DNA of 64,000 bases from Corynebacterium meitnerae (GCF_027570075.1 NZ_JAKMUS010000013.1:1-64000); one strand, 5' to 3'; shown: positions 46,794 to 56,570, counted from the first letter of the stretch. Numbers and translations are program-made. The notes: generated by a model not told the origin, from the letters alone.

Positions 46794-47710
46794 CCGAGCG
46801 ATTCTAGCGCCGCCTGAAGCAGTGCCGACGGTTTTTCATCCGCCAAAGAGGCATCAAGCCAGGTGATGCGCTTGTCCCGGTTGAACCAGGAACGTTGGCG
46901 GCGCACGTAGCGCCGTGTGCCCATAATGGTCGACTCGATCGCCTCATCGAGGGTGCACTCCCCCGCCAGGTACGCCAACACCTGCGCGTAGCCGATCGCC
47001 CGCCCGGCAGTGGAATCCGCAACAAGACCTTCTGCCACAAGGCCTTCCACTTCCTCAACAAATTCACGCTCAAACATCTGGTGCGTGCGCAGTTCAATGC
47101 GCGGGTTCAACCACTCCGCTGTCGTGCGCAGCCCCAAGATGCGCGTCCCCCACCGTGGCGGGGCGTCCTTCGGGGGTTGGGAGGCCTGGAACGGCTTGCC
47201 GGTCAGCTCAATCACTTCGAGGGCACGCACGGTACGGCGCGGATCATTGTCTTCAATAATGCTCGCGGCCTGCGGATCAACCGTAGCCAGTTCCGCATGA
47301 AGAGCCTGCACGCCGATCTCCACTAACCGTTGTTCGTACTTGGCACGAACAACGGGGTCGGTGGGTGGGAACTGCCAGTCGTCGATAAGCGATTGCACGT
47401 ACATCATGGAACCGCCCACGAGGATGGGGACCTTGCCACGCGCGGCGATGTCCTCGACGGCCTGGATCGCGCGCGCCTGATACTCCGCGACGGATGCGGT
47501 GCGCGTGACCTCCCAGATATCCAGCAGGTGGTGCGGCACACCGTCACGCTCAGCGACAGTCAGCTTCGCGGTGCCAATGTCCATGCCACGGTAGAGCTGC
47601 ATCGAATCAACATTGACCACCTCACCATCGAGCTCGTGAGCAAGGGCAATGCTTAGGCGCGACTTCCCCGACGCCGTCGGTCCCACCACCGCCACCGGAG
47701 TCTTATCCAT
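46790..47710 (-). CDS. miaA: tRNA dimethylallyltransferase MiaA
   Basis: A 306-residue enzyme that adds a dimethylallyl group to A37 of tRNAs reading UNN codons, using DMAPP from the MEP pathway. The P-loop is [13 protein letters not shown], and [15 protein letters not shown] is the family motif. The zone [16 protein letters not shown] binds tRNA. ATG 47710 has GGGAGG upstream; the frame is open further but runs into the upstream gene. MiaB (52745) performs the next modification step on the same base. An 11-mer copy lies at 47380. Confidence 0.95.
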   Translation of the reverse strand: MDKTPVAVVGPTASGKSRLSIALAHELDGEVVNVDSMQLYRGMDIGTAKLTVAERDGVPHHLLDIWEVTRTASVAEYQARAIQAVEDIAARGKVPILVGGSMMYVQSLIDDWQFPPTDPVVRAKYEQRLVEIGVQALHAELATVDPQAASIIEDNDPRRTVRALEVIELTGKPFQASQPPKDAPPRWGTRILGLRTTAEWLNPRIELRTHQMFEREFVEEVEGLVAEGLVADSTAGRAIGYAQVLAYLAGECTLDEAIESTIMGTRRYVRRQRSWFNRDKRITWLDASLADEKPSALLQAALESLG

Positions 47711-48311
47711 GCTGCACCTCCCATGCTGCAACGAAGCGGCCGACCCCCAGTGAGGCATCAGCGGCGATGAGTGTTTTGTGTTCTGCGGGCTGCGCGGCGA
47801 GTTCCTCCCACAGTTCGGGCTCAATCACGCCGTGCTCCGCGAGCTTGTCGGGTAATTCGGCCGTACCCTCCAGGAACCGGGCCATCTGGTTGTGAGTCGA
47901 CTGAGCGCCATCGATAAGCGCGAGCGGCGCGCGTGGCGTCAGCCCCGCTGATCCGTCGAGGACAACAACGGTGAGTGCGGCCAGGTCGAGCGGATTCAGC
48001 GTCCCGCGCGAGGCCGTCACGCGTGCTGCGGCGGGACCAAGGCAATAACGGGCGACGAGCTCCGCGGCGTAATTACCCCCGCCGACATTGACCTGCGGTG
48101 CACCCCACGCCGCAAACGAACCGGTGTGATGCGTGTACCAACGCTCATCGCGCGACCCCACGATGTGGATCGGGCGTGAGTCCTTTTCGATGAGCTCACG
48201 GATAGTGCACGCAAGCTCCCGGCCAGCTTCATCCCGCGGGGCGAGCTCAGTAACAAGCGCCGGGGAACCCGGAATGATGAGCACATTGAACTGATTCGCG
48301 CACTGATTCAC
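47703..48311 (-). CDS. Class III extradiol dioxygenase-like (LigB-type) protein
   Basis: A 202-residue protein corresponding by position to the mycobacterial gene between miaA and the following locus (Rv2728c-type), often annotated as extradiol dioxygenase subunit B-like. Features are FNVLIIPGSPALVTELAP at the N-terminus, IHIVGSRDERWYTHHTGSF, and LIDGAQSTHNQMARFLEG. The metal-binding histidines of true LigB enzymes are not evident, so catalysis is doubtful. GTG 48311 follows a TAGGCT hexamer by seven bases and places the start at the family N-terminus; ATG 48395 is an alternative. It overlaps miaA by eight bases. Confidence 0.65.
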   Translation of the reverse strand: MNQCANQFNVLIIPGSPALVTELAPRDEAGRELACTIRELIEKDSRPIHIVGSRDERWYTHHTGSFAAWGAPQVNVGGGNYAAELVARYCLGPAAARVTASRGTLNPLDLAALTVVVLDGSAGLTPRAPLALIDGAQSTHNQMARFLEGTAELPDKLAEHGVIEPELWEELAAQPAEHKTLIAADASLGVGRFVAAWEVQHG

Positions 48312-48318
48312 GCCCTGT

Positions 48319-48324
48319 AGCCTA
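48319..48324 (-). promoter_or_regulatory. -10 hexamer TAGGCT for the LigB-like gene
   Basis: On the minus strand TAGGCT is followed by seven bases and then GTG 48311. This decides the start of that gene. Confidence 0.5.
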
Positions 48325-48379
48325 TCGGCCCGCAAACACTCCTCGCGGCCAAGGGCGCACACGGCCGCGCCGGGGACGG

Positions 48380-48385
48380 TAAAGT
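48380..48385 (+). promoter_or_regulatory. -10 hexamer TAAAGT for the DUF349 gene
   Basis: TAAAGT lies 62 bases before ATG 48448, giving a leader of about 55 bases that contains the ribosome site GAAAGGA. It is divergent from the LigB-like promoter. Confidence 0.35.
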
Positions 48386-48447
48386 TGCAAAACATTGCGG
48401 CAGCCGTGTCGCGCGGCACACAGATGAAAGTGAAAGGATGCCTCACC

Positions 48448-49788
48448 ATGACGCAGTCCCCTGGCAAGATCCCTACCCCTGGCGCTATGCCTGCTCGCAC
48501 CCCCAAGCCGGGGCCACGCCCAGCAGCGCCGGCAGCTGTTCATGCTGCACCGGCGGCACCCACTGTGGACGCCGCTGAGGCCGCAAAGTTTGGGCGCGTT
48601 GACCAGGAAGGCACCGTGTACGTCACCCGCGGTGGTGTGGAGCGCGCCGTCGGGTCCTGGCAGGCCGGTACCCCGGAGGAAGGTCTCGAGCACTACGCAC
48701 AGCGCTTCGTGGATCTGACTACGGAGGTCAGCCTCCTGGAAAACCGTCTGGCCACCCGCCCGGAAGATGCTTCGTCTGTGCGCACCCAGGCCCAGCAGCT
48801 CATTGATTCCTTGGATGAGCAGGCAGTTGTCGGCGACCTTGACGCCCTCGAGGCTCAGCTGAAGGCTGTGCTGGAACACGCTGACGTTGCCGGTGAGAAG
48901 GCCAAGGAGGCCAAGGAAACGCGCCGCGCTGAGGCCATTTCCCGCAAGGAGACTCTTGCTGCTGAGGCGGAGGACCTAGCCGCGAACTCCACCGAGTGGA
49001 AGGCCGCCGGCGACCGCATCCGCGCCATCCTGGATGAGTGGAAGACCATCCGCGGCATTGACCGCAAGACCGATGACGCATTGTGGAAGCGCTACTCCAA
49101 GGCACGTGATTCCTTCAACCGTCGCCGTGGTGCTCACTTTGCTGAGCTCGACCGTGGCCGCGCTGCCGCCAAGGCCGCGAAGGAAGACATCATCGAGCGC
49201 GCCGAAAAAATCAAGGATTCCACCGACTGGGGTGAGACCGCCCGCGCGTTCCGCGATCTCATGACCGAGTGGAAGGCCGCCGGCCGTGCCCCGCGCGATG
49301 TGGATGACAAACTGTGGAAGCGTTTCCGCGCTGCCCAAGACCACTTCTTCGCCGCGCGCAACGCAGTCAACAACGAGCGCGACCGCGAATTCGAAGCCAA
49401 CGCCAAGGCCAAGGACGACCTCATCGCCGAGTACGGCCCGCTCATCGACCCGGAGAAGGGCCTGAGTGCCGCCAAGGCCAAGCTGCGCGAGCTGCAGGAT
49501 AAGTGGGACGAGATCGGCTATGTCCCTCGCAATAAGGTCCGCGAGTACGAAAACAAGATCGGCGAGATCGAGCAGCGCGTCTCCGAGGCTGAGGAGAAGC
49601 AGTGGCGCAAGGCCAACCCGGTCCAGCAGGACAAGGCTAACCAGTTCCAGGTCAAGGCCGATGACTTCCGCGCCAAGGCCGAGGCTGCTGAGGCCAAGGG
49701 CGATGCCAAGGCTGCCGCTGAGCTGCGCGCTCAGGCGGAGCAGTGGCAGGAGTTCGCTGATGTCGCTGCCAAGGCCATCGATAGCTAG
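48448..49788 (+). CDS. DUF349 domain-containing protein
   Basis: A 446-residue, mostly helical protein. After a Pro/Ala-rich N-terminus (about 1-45) come repeated DUF349 units of about 70 residues, recognisable by W-x-G/A-x-D-R and ALWKRYSKARDSFNRRR / KLWKRFRAAQDHFFAARN patterns (about 180-340). The C-terminus is a charged coiled coil (GDAKAAAELRAQAEQWQEF). The family is wide-spread in actinobacteria and of unknown function; RNA or nucleoid association has been suggested for relatives. The ATG has GAAAGGA upstream. Confidence 0.8.
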   Translation: MTQSPGKIPTPGAMPARTPKPGPRPAAPAAVHAAPAAPTVDAAEAAKFGRVDQEGTVYVTRGGVERAVGSWQAGTPEEGLEHYAQRFVDLTTEVSLLENRLATRPEDASSVRTQAQQLIDSLDEQAVVGDLDALEAQLKAVLEHADVAGEKAKEAKETRRAEAISRKETLAAEAEDLAANSTEWKAAGDRIRAILDEWKTIRGIDRKTDDALWKRYSKARDSFNRRRGAHFAELDRGRAAAKAAKEDIIERAEKIKDSTDWGETARAFRDLMTEWKAAGRAPRDVDDKLWKRFRAAQDHFFAARNAVNNERDREFEANAKAKDDLIAEYGPLIDPEKGLSAAKAKLRELQDKWDEIGYVPRNKVREYENKIGEIEQRVSEAEEKQWRKANPVQQDKANQFQVKADDFRAKAEAAEAKGDAKAAAELRAQAEQWQEFADVAAKAIDS

Positions 49789-49790
49789 CC

Positions 49791-50849
49791 TTGCACGCCC
49801 TCCTATACAGTCCGCGTAGCGCCGACGCCGAAGAGGTTGTCGGCGCCTACGCGTTTTCCGCCACCCTGGCCATCCAGGACATCACCGGCGACCCTCATTC
49901 CGGTCTCACCGCCTCCCACATGGTCAAACGCCTCGAAGGGTCGGCCGAGTCTCAGGCCTTCCTCTTCGCGCTCACTGATGTGGCTGCACCGCGCCCGCTC
50001 GGCGCGCATGGCTACCCGGAACTCCATGCTTCCGACCTGGCGGATATCTCCGCCTGGGTCTTCGTCTCGCTGCCACTGCTCGAAGACACCGGCATCATCG
50101 AGGCCACGATCACGCTCGACGCCGCCATCGCACCACTGCCCGGCGAGCCCGTTCCGCGTGAGCCGTGGGTAGAAGCTTTATCGCTTATCGACGCCCTCTC
50201 CACCACCACCCACCGTCCCACCCGCCACCTCTGGGACACCCACTCCCCGGGCGCTGATTCCCCCGCAGCTGAACTCCTTGCCACTGCCGGCTATTCCCGC
50301 GCGTACCGGGAAACCCAGGCAACCTTCGCACTTGATGGTCTTGGCCTGCTTGACTCCCCCACCTGCACCATCGTCCGCAACATGGACTTTGCAGCTGATG
50401 ATCTCGCCGGGTTCCAATCCCTCATCACCTCGGCCTCCCAGGATTACCCGCGTGGCGAACTCACCCTCGACACCGTCAACTGGACCGAAGCCCGCATCCG
50501 CGATGCCAGCGCCCGTCTCCGCGACCGCGGCGGCAACCAACTCACCGCGCTCCTACGTGCCGGCGATCACTTCATCGGCTTGGCTGAAGCCGTCCACTAC
50601 GACGTCGACGATGACACCCTCATGGAACTCGGCCTCGTCTACGTCCTCCCCGATGCACGCGGCCAAGGCGCAGCCACACAACTGATCTCCAGTGCCCTTT
50701 CCGCCGCCCGCGCCGAATGGTCCAAGGTAGAAACCTGCTACGCCTCCGTGCCCAGCGGGAGCGAACCCGTCGAACGCCTTCTCCACGCCGCTAACGCGGA
50801 GATCATGTCCAGCTCCACCGCCTGGCAGAAGCTCACACACTCACACTGA
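49791..50849 (+). CDS. GNAT family N-acetyltransferase (double-domain)
   Basis: A 352-residue protein. The C-terminal half has the acetyl-CoA binding pattern LGLVYVLPDARGQGAATQLISSAL (core VLPDARGQGAATQLI), clear GNAT motif A. The N-terminal half resembles a degenerate second GNAT domain, as in mycothiol synthase-type proteins. The acceptor is unknown. The TTG start three bases after the DUF349 stop has no ribosome site and relies on coupling; a later start is possible. The end overlaps fic on the other strand by nine bases. An 11-mer copy lies at 50183. Confidence 0.75.
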   Translation: MHALLYSPRSADAEEVVGAYAFSATLAIQDITGDPHSGLTASHMVKRLEGSAESQAFLFALTDVAAPRPLGAHGYPELHASDLADISAWVFVSLPLLEDTGIIEATITLDAAIAPLPGEPVPREPWVEALSLIDALSTTTHRPTRHLWDTHSPGADSPAAELLATAGYSRAYRETQATFALDGLGLLDSPTCTIVRNMDFAADDLAGFQSLITSASQDYPRGELTLDTVNWTEARIRDASARLRDRGGNQLTALLRAGDHFIGLAEAVHYDVDDDTLMELGLVYVLPDARGQGAATQLISSALSAARAEWSKVETCYASVPSGSEPVERLLHAANAEIMSSSTAWQKLTHSH

Positions 50850-52016
50850 CGCGGTGCCGCGCCGCATACCATCCCCGAATTCATCCAACAGATCGAGCAC
50901 ATCCGGGGCACGCCAGGCACGCACTTTATTCGACATCTGTGCACCGATAAGGATGCCGTTTCCCTCAAGACGAACGAGCGTGGCACGCGCCGCTGCCGGA
51001 GTAATCCCGAGCTCTGCTGTTAAGCCGGCAACGGTGACCAAAGGTTGCCGGATGAGAACACCCAGAGCTTTCCAGTCCGCCGCATCCTTACGCGCAGTGA
51101 CCAGCCCTTCCCATTCCTCACGCACGCTATCCAGCTGCGCCACGAGCCATTCACCCCGCCGTGTCGCTTCGATGGCAGCCTGGGCGAAGAGCCTGACAAT
51201 CGATGCGATGTCGCCGTCCCGATAAGCATCCAACGCTTCAAAGTAACTATCCACATCAGCCAAGAGGGATGCTGAGATCGGCAACGACGTCTCCGTTGTC
51301 AACCCGCGTTGACGCAACACAATATGAATAAGCGCCCGTCCAGTCCTGCCATTGCCATCGGCAAACGGGTGGATGCTTTCAAAATGTGCATGAGCCACCG
51401 CCGCATGGGCCAGCGCTGGAAGATCCACGCGCGCGAGGAACGCTAGAAAATCATCCAACGCGTCCGGAAGAAGACGCTGATGCGGCGCGACAAAGTATGC
51501 ATCCAACGGGTACTGGTCCGCGCCCCCAATCCACACCGGCTCATTCCTCAACACGCCGGCGATGGCCGGCGCACTGTGTTCAAGCAGGATCCTATGAAGC
51601 TCCAAAAGATCGTTGGCTTTTTCAACCGTGAGTTCTTTCGCCACCTCCATCTGCTGAACATTGCTCGCGATGAGACCAGCATTGCCATGTTTACTTCCCG
51701 TCAGCTCCGCTTCAAGCACCTTGCGTGCCGACGACGTCAAACGCTCGATCTTGCTCGACGCCACCGACTCCGTACGTAGCAGTAGCGGAGTAAAAGGGAT
51801 GAGTCGGTGTGCCACCGTGGCGTCAAAACGAGCAACAGCAATCGTCGCTTGCTCAACAACTGCCTGGAGATCAGCCGTAAGTTCCAAACTCTCCTGCGCT
51901 ATAGAGGGAACAAGCGCGCTTTCATATGTTGTCGGTGCCTTCGCCCGAGCGCGACGCGACATCTCGCCGCGGGGTTCCCACGGCAAAGTTTCAGTACGGA
52001 ACCTTGGCCACGACAT
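50841..52016 (-). CDS. Fic family protein (AMPylation-type)
   Basis: A 391-residue protein with the Fic core motif HPFADGNGRTGR (about 217-228), which transfers AMP or another nucleotide moiety to target hydroxyls. Upstream lies SVASSKIERL (about 87-96), the position of the inhibitory helix motif (S/T)xxxE(G/N). Here the Gly/Asn is replaced by Arg while the Glu is kept. The C-terminal 80 residues form a winged-helix-like domain (VTVAGLTAELGITPAAARATLVRLEGNG region, core LTAELGITPAAARATLVRL). A DNA-binding tail and the palindrome over its promoter suggest autoregulation. No antitoxin-like partner gene is adjacent. Confidence 0.85.
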   Translation of the reverse strand: MSWPRFRTETLPWEPRGEMSRRARAKAPTTYESALVPSIAQESLELTADLQAVVEQATIAVARFDATVAHRLIPFTPLLLRTESVASSKIERLTSSARKVLEAELTGSKHGNAGLIASNVQQMEVAKELTVEKANDLLELHRILLEHSAPAIAGVLRNEPVWIGGADQYPLDAYFVAPHQRLLPDALDDFLAFLARVDLPALAHAAVAHAHFESIHPFADGNGRTGRALIHIVLRQRGLTTETSLPISASLLADVDSYFEALDAYRDGDIASIVRLFAQAAIEATRRGEWLVAQLDSVREEWEGLVTARKDAADWKALGVLIRQPLVTVAGLTAELGITPAAARATLVRLEGNGILIGAQMSNKVRAWRAPDVLDLLDEFGDGMRRGTASV

Positions 52017-52022
52017 GACTCA

Positions 52023-52045
52023 AGGATAGGATAAGGCCCTATCCT
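52023..52045 (-). promoter_or_regulatory. fic promoter with palindromic operator
   Basis: AGGATAGG (52023-52030) and CCTATCCT (52038-52045) form a perfect eight-base inverted repeat. On the minus strand its proximal arm contains TATCCT, six bases before the fic ATG, which is the likely -10 of a leaderless message. Protein binding here would block transcription. Confidence 0.55.
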
Positions 52046-52104
52046 ATCTCCAGTAGGACATCGATGAAAGGCTCCGATGGCATCGTTCCACTGATGCTAG
52101 GAAG

Positions 52105-52734
52105 CTACGCGCCTTTGGAATTCTGGTGGCGCTCGCGGGCCTGGGCCCGGCGGTCATCGATGAGGTGCGCAGGGAGATCCTGCGCGGAGCCAGCATGTGA
52201 ATGGGCTTGGGTGGCGGCGGACTGGACGTCCGCAACCGGGTTAGCCTCGGGGTTCTCGCGGCGGGCTTGTTCGTAACGCTCTTGCTCCGGGTCGCGGCGC
52301 AACCACGCTGAAGTGAGAACGGGCACGGCGATGACCAGGCACACGATGGCCAGGTACATCCCGGCGCCTGTGGAGCCACCGGCAGTGCCGGTCTGACGCA
52401 TCCACGTTCCCAGCAACGCGGCACCAAGACCAATACCGCCCGTCATCCAGGCGAGCATCGCCGGGGAGGTGTGGCGCAGCACCAAAGCGAGCACGCTGAA
52501 CACAACCAAGGACGCGAAGGACACGAGCGTAAACACGCGCTCGGCCAGCGCGATCTGGGCATCAGCCGGCTCGGTGAAAGTGAGCATCTGCCAGCCCGGG
52601 ATGCCAGCGGCATAAGGCATAAACAACGTCACGACATACACTGCGGCGACTGCGGCGAGAACCCACGCACGCCACCCCAGATCCAGGCGGGTGGCGAGGT
52701 GTTTTTCGGGGGTGGGGGTGTCGTCGTTAAGCAT
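52105..52734 (-). CDS. Conserved membrane protein of the miaB locus
   Basis: A 209-residue protein with four hydrophobic segments (about 24-42, 68-86, 92-110 and 118-138) and a hydrophilic C-terminal tail of about 65 residues (RRDPEQERYEQARREN...). It corresponds by position to the membrane-protein gene next to miaB in mycobacteria (Rv2732c-type). No catalytic motif is visible. The ATG has AAGGAG upstream and lies ten bases after the miaB stop, so it is likely co-transcribed with miaB. Confidence 0.7.
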   Translation of the reverse strand: MLNDDTPTPEKHLATRLDLGWRAWVLAAVAAVYVVTLFMPYAAGIPGWQMLTFTEPADAQIALAERVFTLVSFASLVVFSVLALVLRHTSPAMLAWMTGGIGLGAALLGTWMRQTGTAGGSTGAGMYLAIVCLVIAVPVLTSAWLRRDPEQERYEQARRENPEANPVADVQSAATQAHSHAGSAQDLPAHLIDDRRAQARERHQNSKGA

Positions 52735-52744
52735 TCTGTGCTCC

Positions 52745-54271
52745 TTATCCGCAAGAACCGCACGCTGACGCGGCGGGTGATGGGCTGGGCGCACCAATCT
52801 TTGGCAAGCCAAGACCAACGCCAACTGGTGCGGTGGTGGGCACCTGGCCGGCCTCAGCATTGTCACCCGCGAGAGTGCGCCGGTGCGCGTGAATGCCCGA
52901 GTCCGCGATGAGATAGTGCGGGCGAGCATCCGTCACCGTGACATTCACAATATCGCCAGGACGCACGGCACGGTCGATGTTGCCCTCCACCGTGAAGTGG
53001 ACAAGGCGGCCGTCGCGCGCGCGACCGGACATGCGGCCGGTCTCCTTCTTGTCATTACTCTCCTGGACGAGAAGCTCCTGCTCGGTTCCCACGAGCTTCG
53101 CATTCTCCTCGCCACTGATGCGCTCCTGCAGCGCGAGAAGACGCTCGAAGCGTTCCTGCACGACCTTCTTGGGAATCTGGTCGGCCATCTCCGCGGCCGG
53201 AGTGCCCGGACGCGGCGAGTACTGGAACGTGAACGCGGAGGTAAATCGCGCCTTCTCCACCACCTCGAGAGTGGCCTGGAAGTCCTCCTCCGTCTCACCC
53301 GGGAAGCCCACGATGATGTCGGTGGTGATGGATGCATGCGGCAGCTTCTCCCGCACCTCATCCAAAATGGCCAGGAACTTCTTCGAACGGTAGGAACGGC
53401 GCATGTCCTTGAGCACCTTGTCCGAACCAGACTGCAGCGGCATGTGCAGCTGCGGGCAGACGTTCGGGGTCTCCACCATCGCGTCGATCACGTCGGAGGT
53501 GAACTCCGCCGGGTGCGGGGAGGTAAAGCGGACGCGCTCAAGCCCCTCGATCTCACCGCAAGCGCGCAGCAACTTCGAGAAGGCCGAGCGGTCACGGTCC
53601 AGCTCCGGGTCCACGAAATTCACACCGTAGGCGTTGACGTTCTGGCCGAGCAGCGTCACTTCGCTGACACCCTGATCTACGAGTGCCTTGACCTCGGCGA
53701 GAATATCACCGGGGCGTCGGTCCTGTTCCTTACCGCGCAGCGCCGGCACGATACAGAACGTGCAGGTGTTGTTGCAGCCAACGGACACAGAGACCCAACC
53801 GGCATACGAGGATTCGCGCTTCGCCGGCAACACCGACGGGAAATGCTCGAGCGCCTCAACGATCTCAACCTGCGCCTCTTCGGTCACCCGCGCGCGGTCC
53901 AGCAGCGCCGGCAGCGCCGCCATGTTGTGCGTGCCAAACACCGCATCGACCCACGGGGCCTTATCAATAACGGTGTCACGGTCTTTCTGTGCGAGGCAGC
54001 CACCAACGGCAATCTGCATACCTGGGTGGTTGCGCTTCACTTCGCGCAGCTGCCCGAGTGTGCCGTACAGACGCTGGTCAGCGTTCTCACGCACCGCGCA
54101 CGTGTTGAAGACGATGAGGTCCGCTTCCTCATTCTCCGGCGCCGCCGTGTAGCCCGCCTCTTCGAGCAGACCTGACAGCCTTTCGGAGTCATGCACGTTC
54201 ATCTGGCAGCCGAAAGTGCGCACCTCGTACGTGCGTGGGTGGGTTTGAGAAGCTTCAGTCGCGGTGGTCAC
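52745..54271 (-). CDS. miaB: tRNA-2-methylthio-N6-dimethylallyladenosine synthase MiaB
   Basis: A 508-residue radical-SAM methylthiotransferase acting on i6A37 made by MiaA. The N-terminal domain has cysteines in [21 protein letters not shown] and GGCLAQK for the auxiliary cluster. The radical-SAM triad is [16 protein letters not shown] domain lies at about 395-455. The C-terminus ends ASACGSCG, an unusual extra cysteine motif. GTG 54271 follows a TAGACT hexamer by eight bases; the frame stays open for 22 more codons upstream. Confidence 0.95.
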   Translation of the reverse strand: MTTATEASQTHPRTYEVRTFGCQMNVHDSERLSGLLEEAGYTAAPENEEADLIVFNTCAVRENADQRLYGTLGQLREVKRNHPGMQIAVGGCLAQKDRDTVIDKAPWVDAVFGTHNMAALPALLDRARVTEEAQVEIVEALEHFPSVLPAKRESSYAGWVSVSVGCNNTCTFCIVPALRGKEQDRRPGDILAEVKALVDQGVSEVTLLGQNVNAYGVNFVDPELDRDRSAFSKLLRACGEIEGLERVRFTSPHPAEFTSDVIDAMVETPNVCPQLHMPLQSGSDKVLKDMRRSYRSKKFLAILDEVREKLPHASITTDIIVGFPGETEEDFQATLEVVEKARFTSAFTFQYSPRPGTPAAEMADQIPKKVVQERFERLLALQERISGEENAKLVGTEQELLVQESNDKKETGRMSGRARDGRLVHFTVEGNIDRAVRPGDIVNVTVTDARPHYLIADSGIHAHRRTLAGDNAEAGQVPTTAPVGVGLGLPKIGAPSPSPAASACGSCG

Positions 54272-54279
54272 GGTGGGAC

Positions 54280-54285
54280 AGTCTA
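54280..54285 (-). promoter_or_regulatory. -10 hexamer TAGACT for leaderless miaB
   Basis: On the minus strand TAGACT is followed by eight bases and then GTG 54271. This decides the start. Confidence 0.45.
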
Positions 54286-54378
54286 TTCCCGCTCGGTGAA
54301 GTCTCCTAACTGTCGCCGCGGGTAACCTAGTGGGCATGCGAAGACTCCAAGGGGTCGTCCTCTCTTAAGGGCTAACGG

Positions 54379-54978
54379 CTAGTCCTCTTCGAGCTCAGCA
54401 CATCGCTCATCGAGAGCCTCACGGGCCAGTTCTAGCGACATGCCGGAGTTGAATCCCCTGCGCGCCAATACCCCCACGATGCGACGCAGCTCCTTATCCC
54501 GCTGATGCCTATCAGCCGGGATGCGCTTGACCTGCTTCGCCTTCTTCGCGGCTAAAGCACGCGCAACCTCACGCTCATCATCCCGATCAATCGCGCTCAA
54601 CGCCTCAGCCCTGTCAGCTTCCCCCACGCCTTTGCGTTGAAGCTCCACGTCCAACATGGCCGCGGACTTTCCACGACGCTCAAAGCGCTGACGGACCCAC
54701 TCACGCGCAAATGCCAGATCATCAACGAGGCCATTTCGCTGGAAGGAGTCCAGCACCTCATCGACCAGCTCAGGCTCGAACTCAGCCTTCACCAGCCGGT
54801 CACGCAACTCCTGGCGGGACCGCGCGCGTGAATCCAGAAGGAGGAGTGCACGTTCGCGGACGCGGGAGAGGGCTTTCTCCCTGTTTTCGTGAATAAGCGG
54901 CTCGGCCCCGGAGTACTCCTCGAGGGCCTTTTGCAGCGCGCGAAGTTTCTCCGGGTCCGGCTGTTTTCTCTCCCTCAC
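54379..54978 (-). CDS. recX: Recombination regulator RecX
   Basis: A 199-residue protein that binds RecA filaments and limits their extension. The RecX repeats of three-helix units are visible: RALLLLDSRARSRQELRDRLVK, VLDSFQRNGLVDDLAFAREWV and a third C-terminal unit (first written short: LDSRARSRQELRDRL). GTG 54978 lies three bases after the recA stop, so translation is probably coupled to recA. The basic N-terminus MRERKQPDPEK is typical of corynebacterial RecX. Confidence 0.9.
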   Translation of the reverse strand: MRERKQPDPEKLRALQKALEEYSGAEPLIHENREKALSRVRERALLLLDSRARSRQELRDRLVKAEFEPELVDEVLDSFQRNGLVDDLAFAREWVRQRFERRGKSAAMLDVELQRKGVGEADRAEALSAIDRDDEREVARALAAKKAKQVKRIPADRHQRDKELRRIVGVLARRGFNSGMSLELAREALDERCAELEED

Positions 54979-54981
54979 GGA

Positions 54982-56091
<1,110 letters not shown>

Positions 56092-56249
56092 AGGTGTCTT
56101 ATGTCCTTTCGTTTATTCACCGTTTCCCCGCACAGGGTTAGGTCTTGAAAATAAGTGGTGTACTTACTTAGACCGCTCTAACCCCGCATCCGGTTCCCCG
56201 TTGCTGCGAATTACATTAATGCGATATCGGACACCACCCCCGAACATAC

Positions 56250-56283
56250 ACGCACGAATGTTCGAAAGAAAGTTTTTGTTCGA
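56250..56283 (-). promoter_or_regulatory. Candidate SOS box and half-site upstream of recA
   Basis: ACGCACGAATGTTCGA (56250-56265) matches 11 of 14 fixed positions of the corynebacterial SOS box TCGAA(A/C)ANNTGTTCGA. A second TGTTCGA half-site lies at 56277-56283. CGAACAT (56241) and ATGTTCG (56258) also form an inverted repeat. They sit at the far end of the 192-base recA upstream region, next to the DUF3046 stop codon. Confidence 0.55.
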
Positions 56284-56499
56284 TTATTTTCCAGGCCGGT
56301 CGAGCCCCAAGCGACGCTCTTCTGGCACATCAAAGGCTTCACACAGCCCTTCCCACACGATTCGGGGATCGACCCCACTTTCGATCAGCCCTTCAGCCGT
56401 CTTCCCCTCCCCCGGAAAGACGTGGGAAGACACCACCCACTGGCCCTTTGCGTCCCCAAATTCGTCGGTAACGCGTTGCTGAAACTCGGTCAAGCGCAT
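56284..56499 (-). CDS. DUF3046 domain-containing protein
   Basis: A 71-residue protein beginning MRLTEFQQRVTDEFGDAKG, the typical start of the actinobacterial DUF3046 family (Rv2738c-type), always found near recA. It contains DPRIVWEGLCEAFDVPEERR in the C-terminal half (core WEGLCEAFDVPEERR). Function is unknown. ATG 56499 follows a TATGGT hexamer by seven bases, which also fits the family N-terminus and rules out four extra upstream codons. Confidence 0.88.
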   Translation of the reverse strand: MRLTEFQQRVTDEFGDAKGQWVVSSHVFPGEGKTAEGLIESGVDPRIVWEGLCEAFDVPEERRLGLDRPGK

Positions 56500-56506
56500 G
56501 GCAACC

Positions 56507-56512
56507 ACCATA
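56507..56512 (-). promoter_or_regulatory. -10 hexamer TATGGT for the DUF3046 gene
   Basis: On the minus strand TATGGT is followed by seven bases and then ATG 56499. Confidence 0.5.
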
Positions 56513-56539
56513 CGCGCCTACGTTTCTCAGCCCCCCCTA

Positions 56540-56570
56540 TTGAACAGTGTTCAAGAAAGTGCGTTATTGT
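56540..56570 (+). promoter_or_regulatory. BioQ-like operator and -10 of bioY
   Basis: The perfect palindrome TTGAAC-AGT-GTTCAA (56540-56554) contains TGAAC-N3-GTTCA, which closely fits the corynebacterial BioQ operator (TGAAC-N3-GTTAC). It lies ten bases upstream of the -10 TATTGT (56565-56570), itself seven bases before the bioY ATG. BioQ is a TetR-type repressor of biotin genes, so binding here would block RNA polymerase. Confidence 0.65.

Noticed and set aside
50841..52734. Fic gene as half of a toxin-antitoxin module
   Set aside because: The neighbouring genes are a GNAT protein and a miaB-linked membrane protein on clear core synteny; no small antitoxin frame precedes or follows fic.
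52883..54175. Long open frame of about 430 codons on the plus strand opposite miaB
   Set aside because: It is the antisense shadow of miaB, with Arg/His-rich composition and no recognisable domain. Similar shadows lie opposite recA (54889-56148), hrpA (29912-31246), dtxR (22053-23105), bioYM (56581-57759) and pgsA/cinA (61965-63341).
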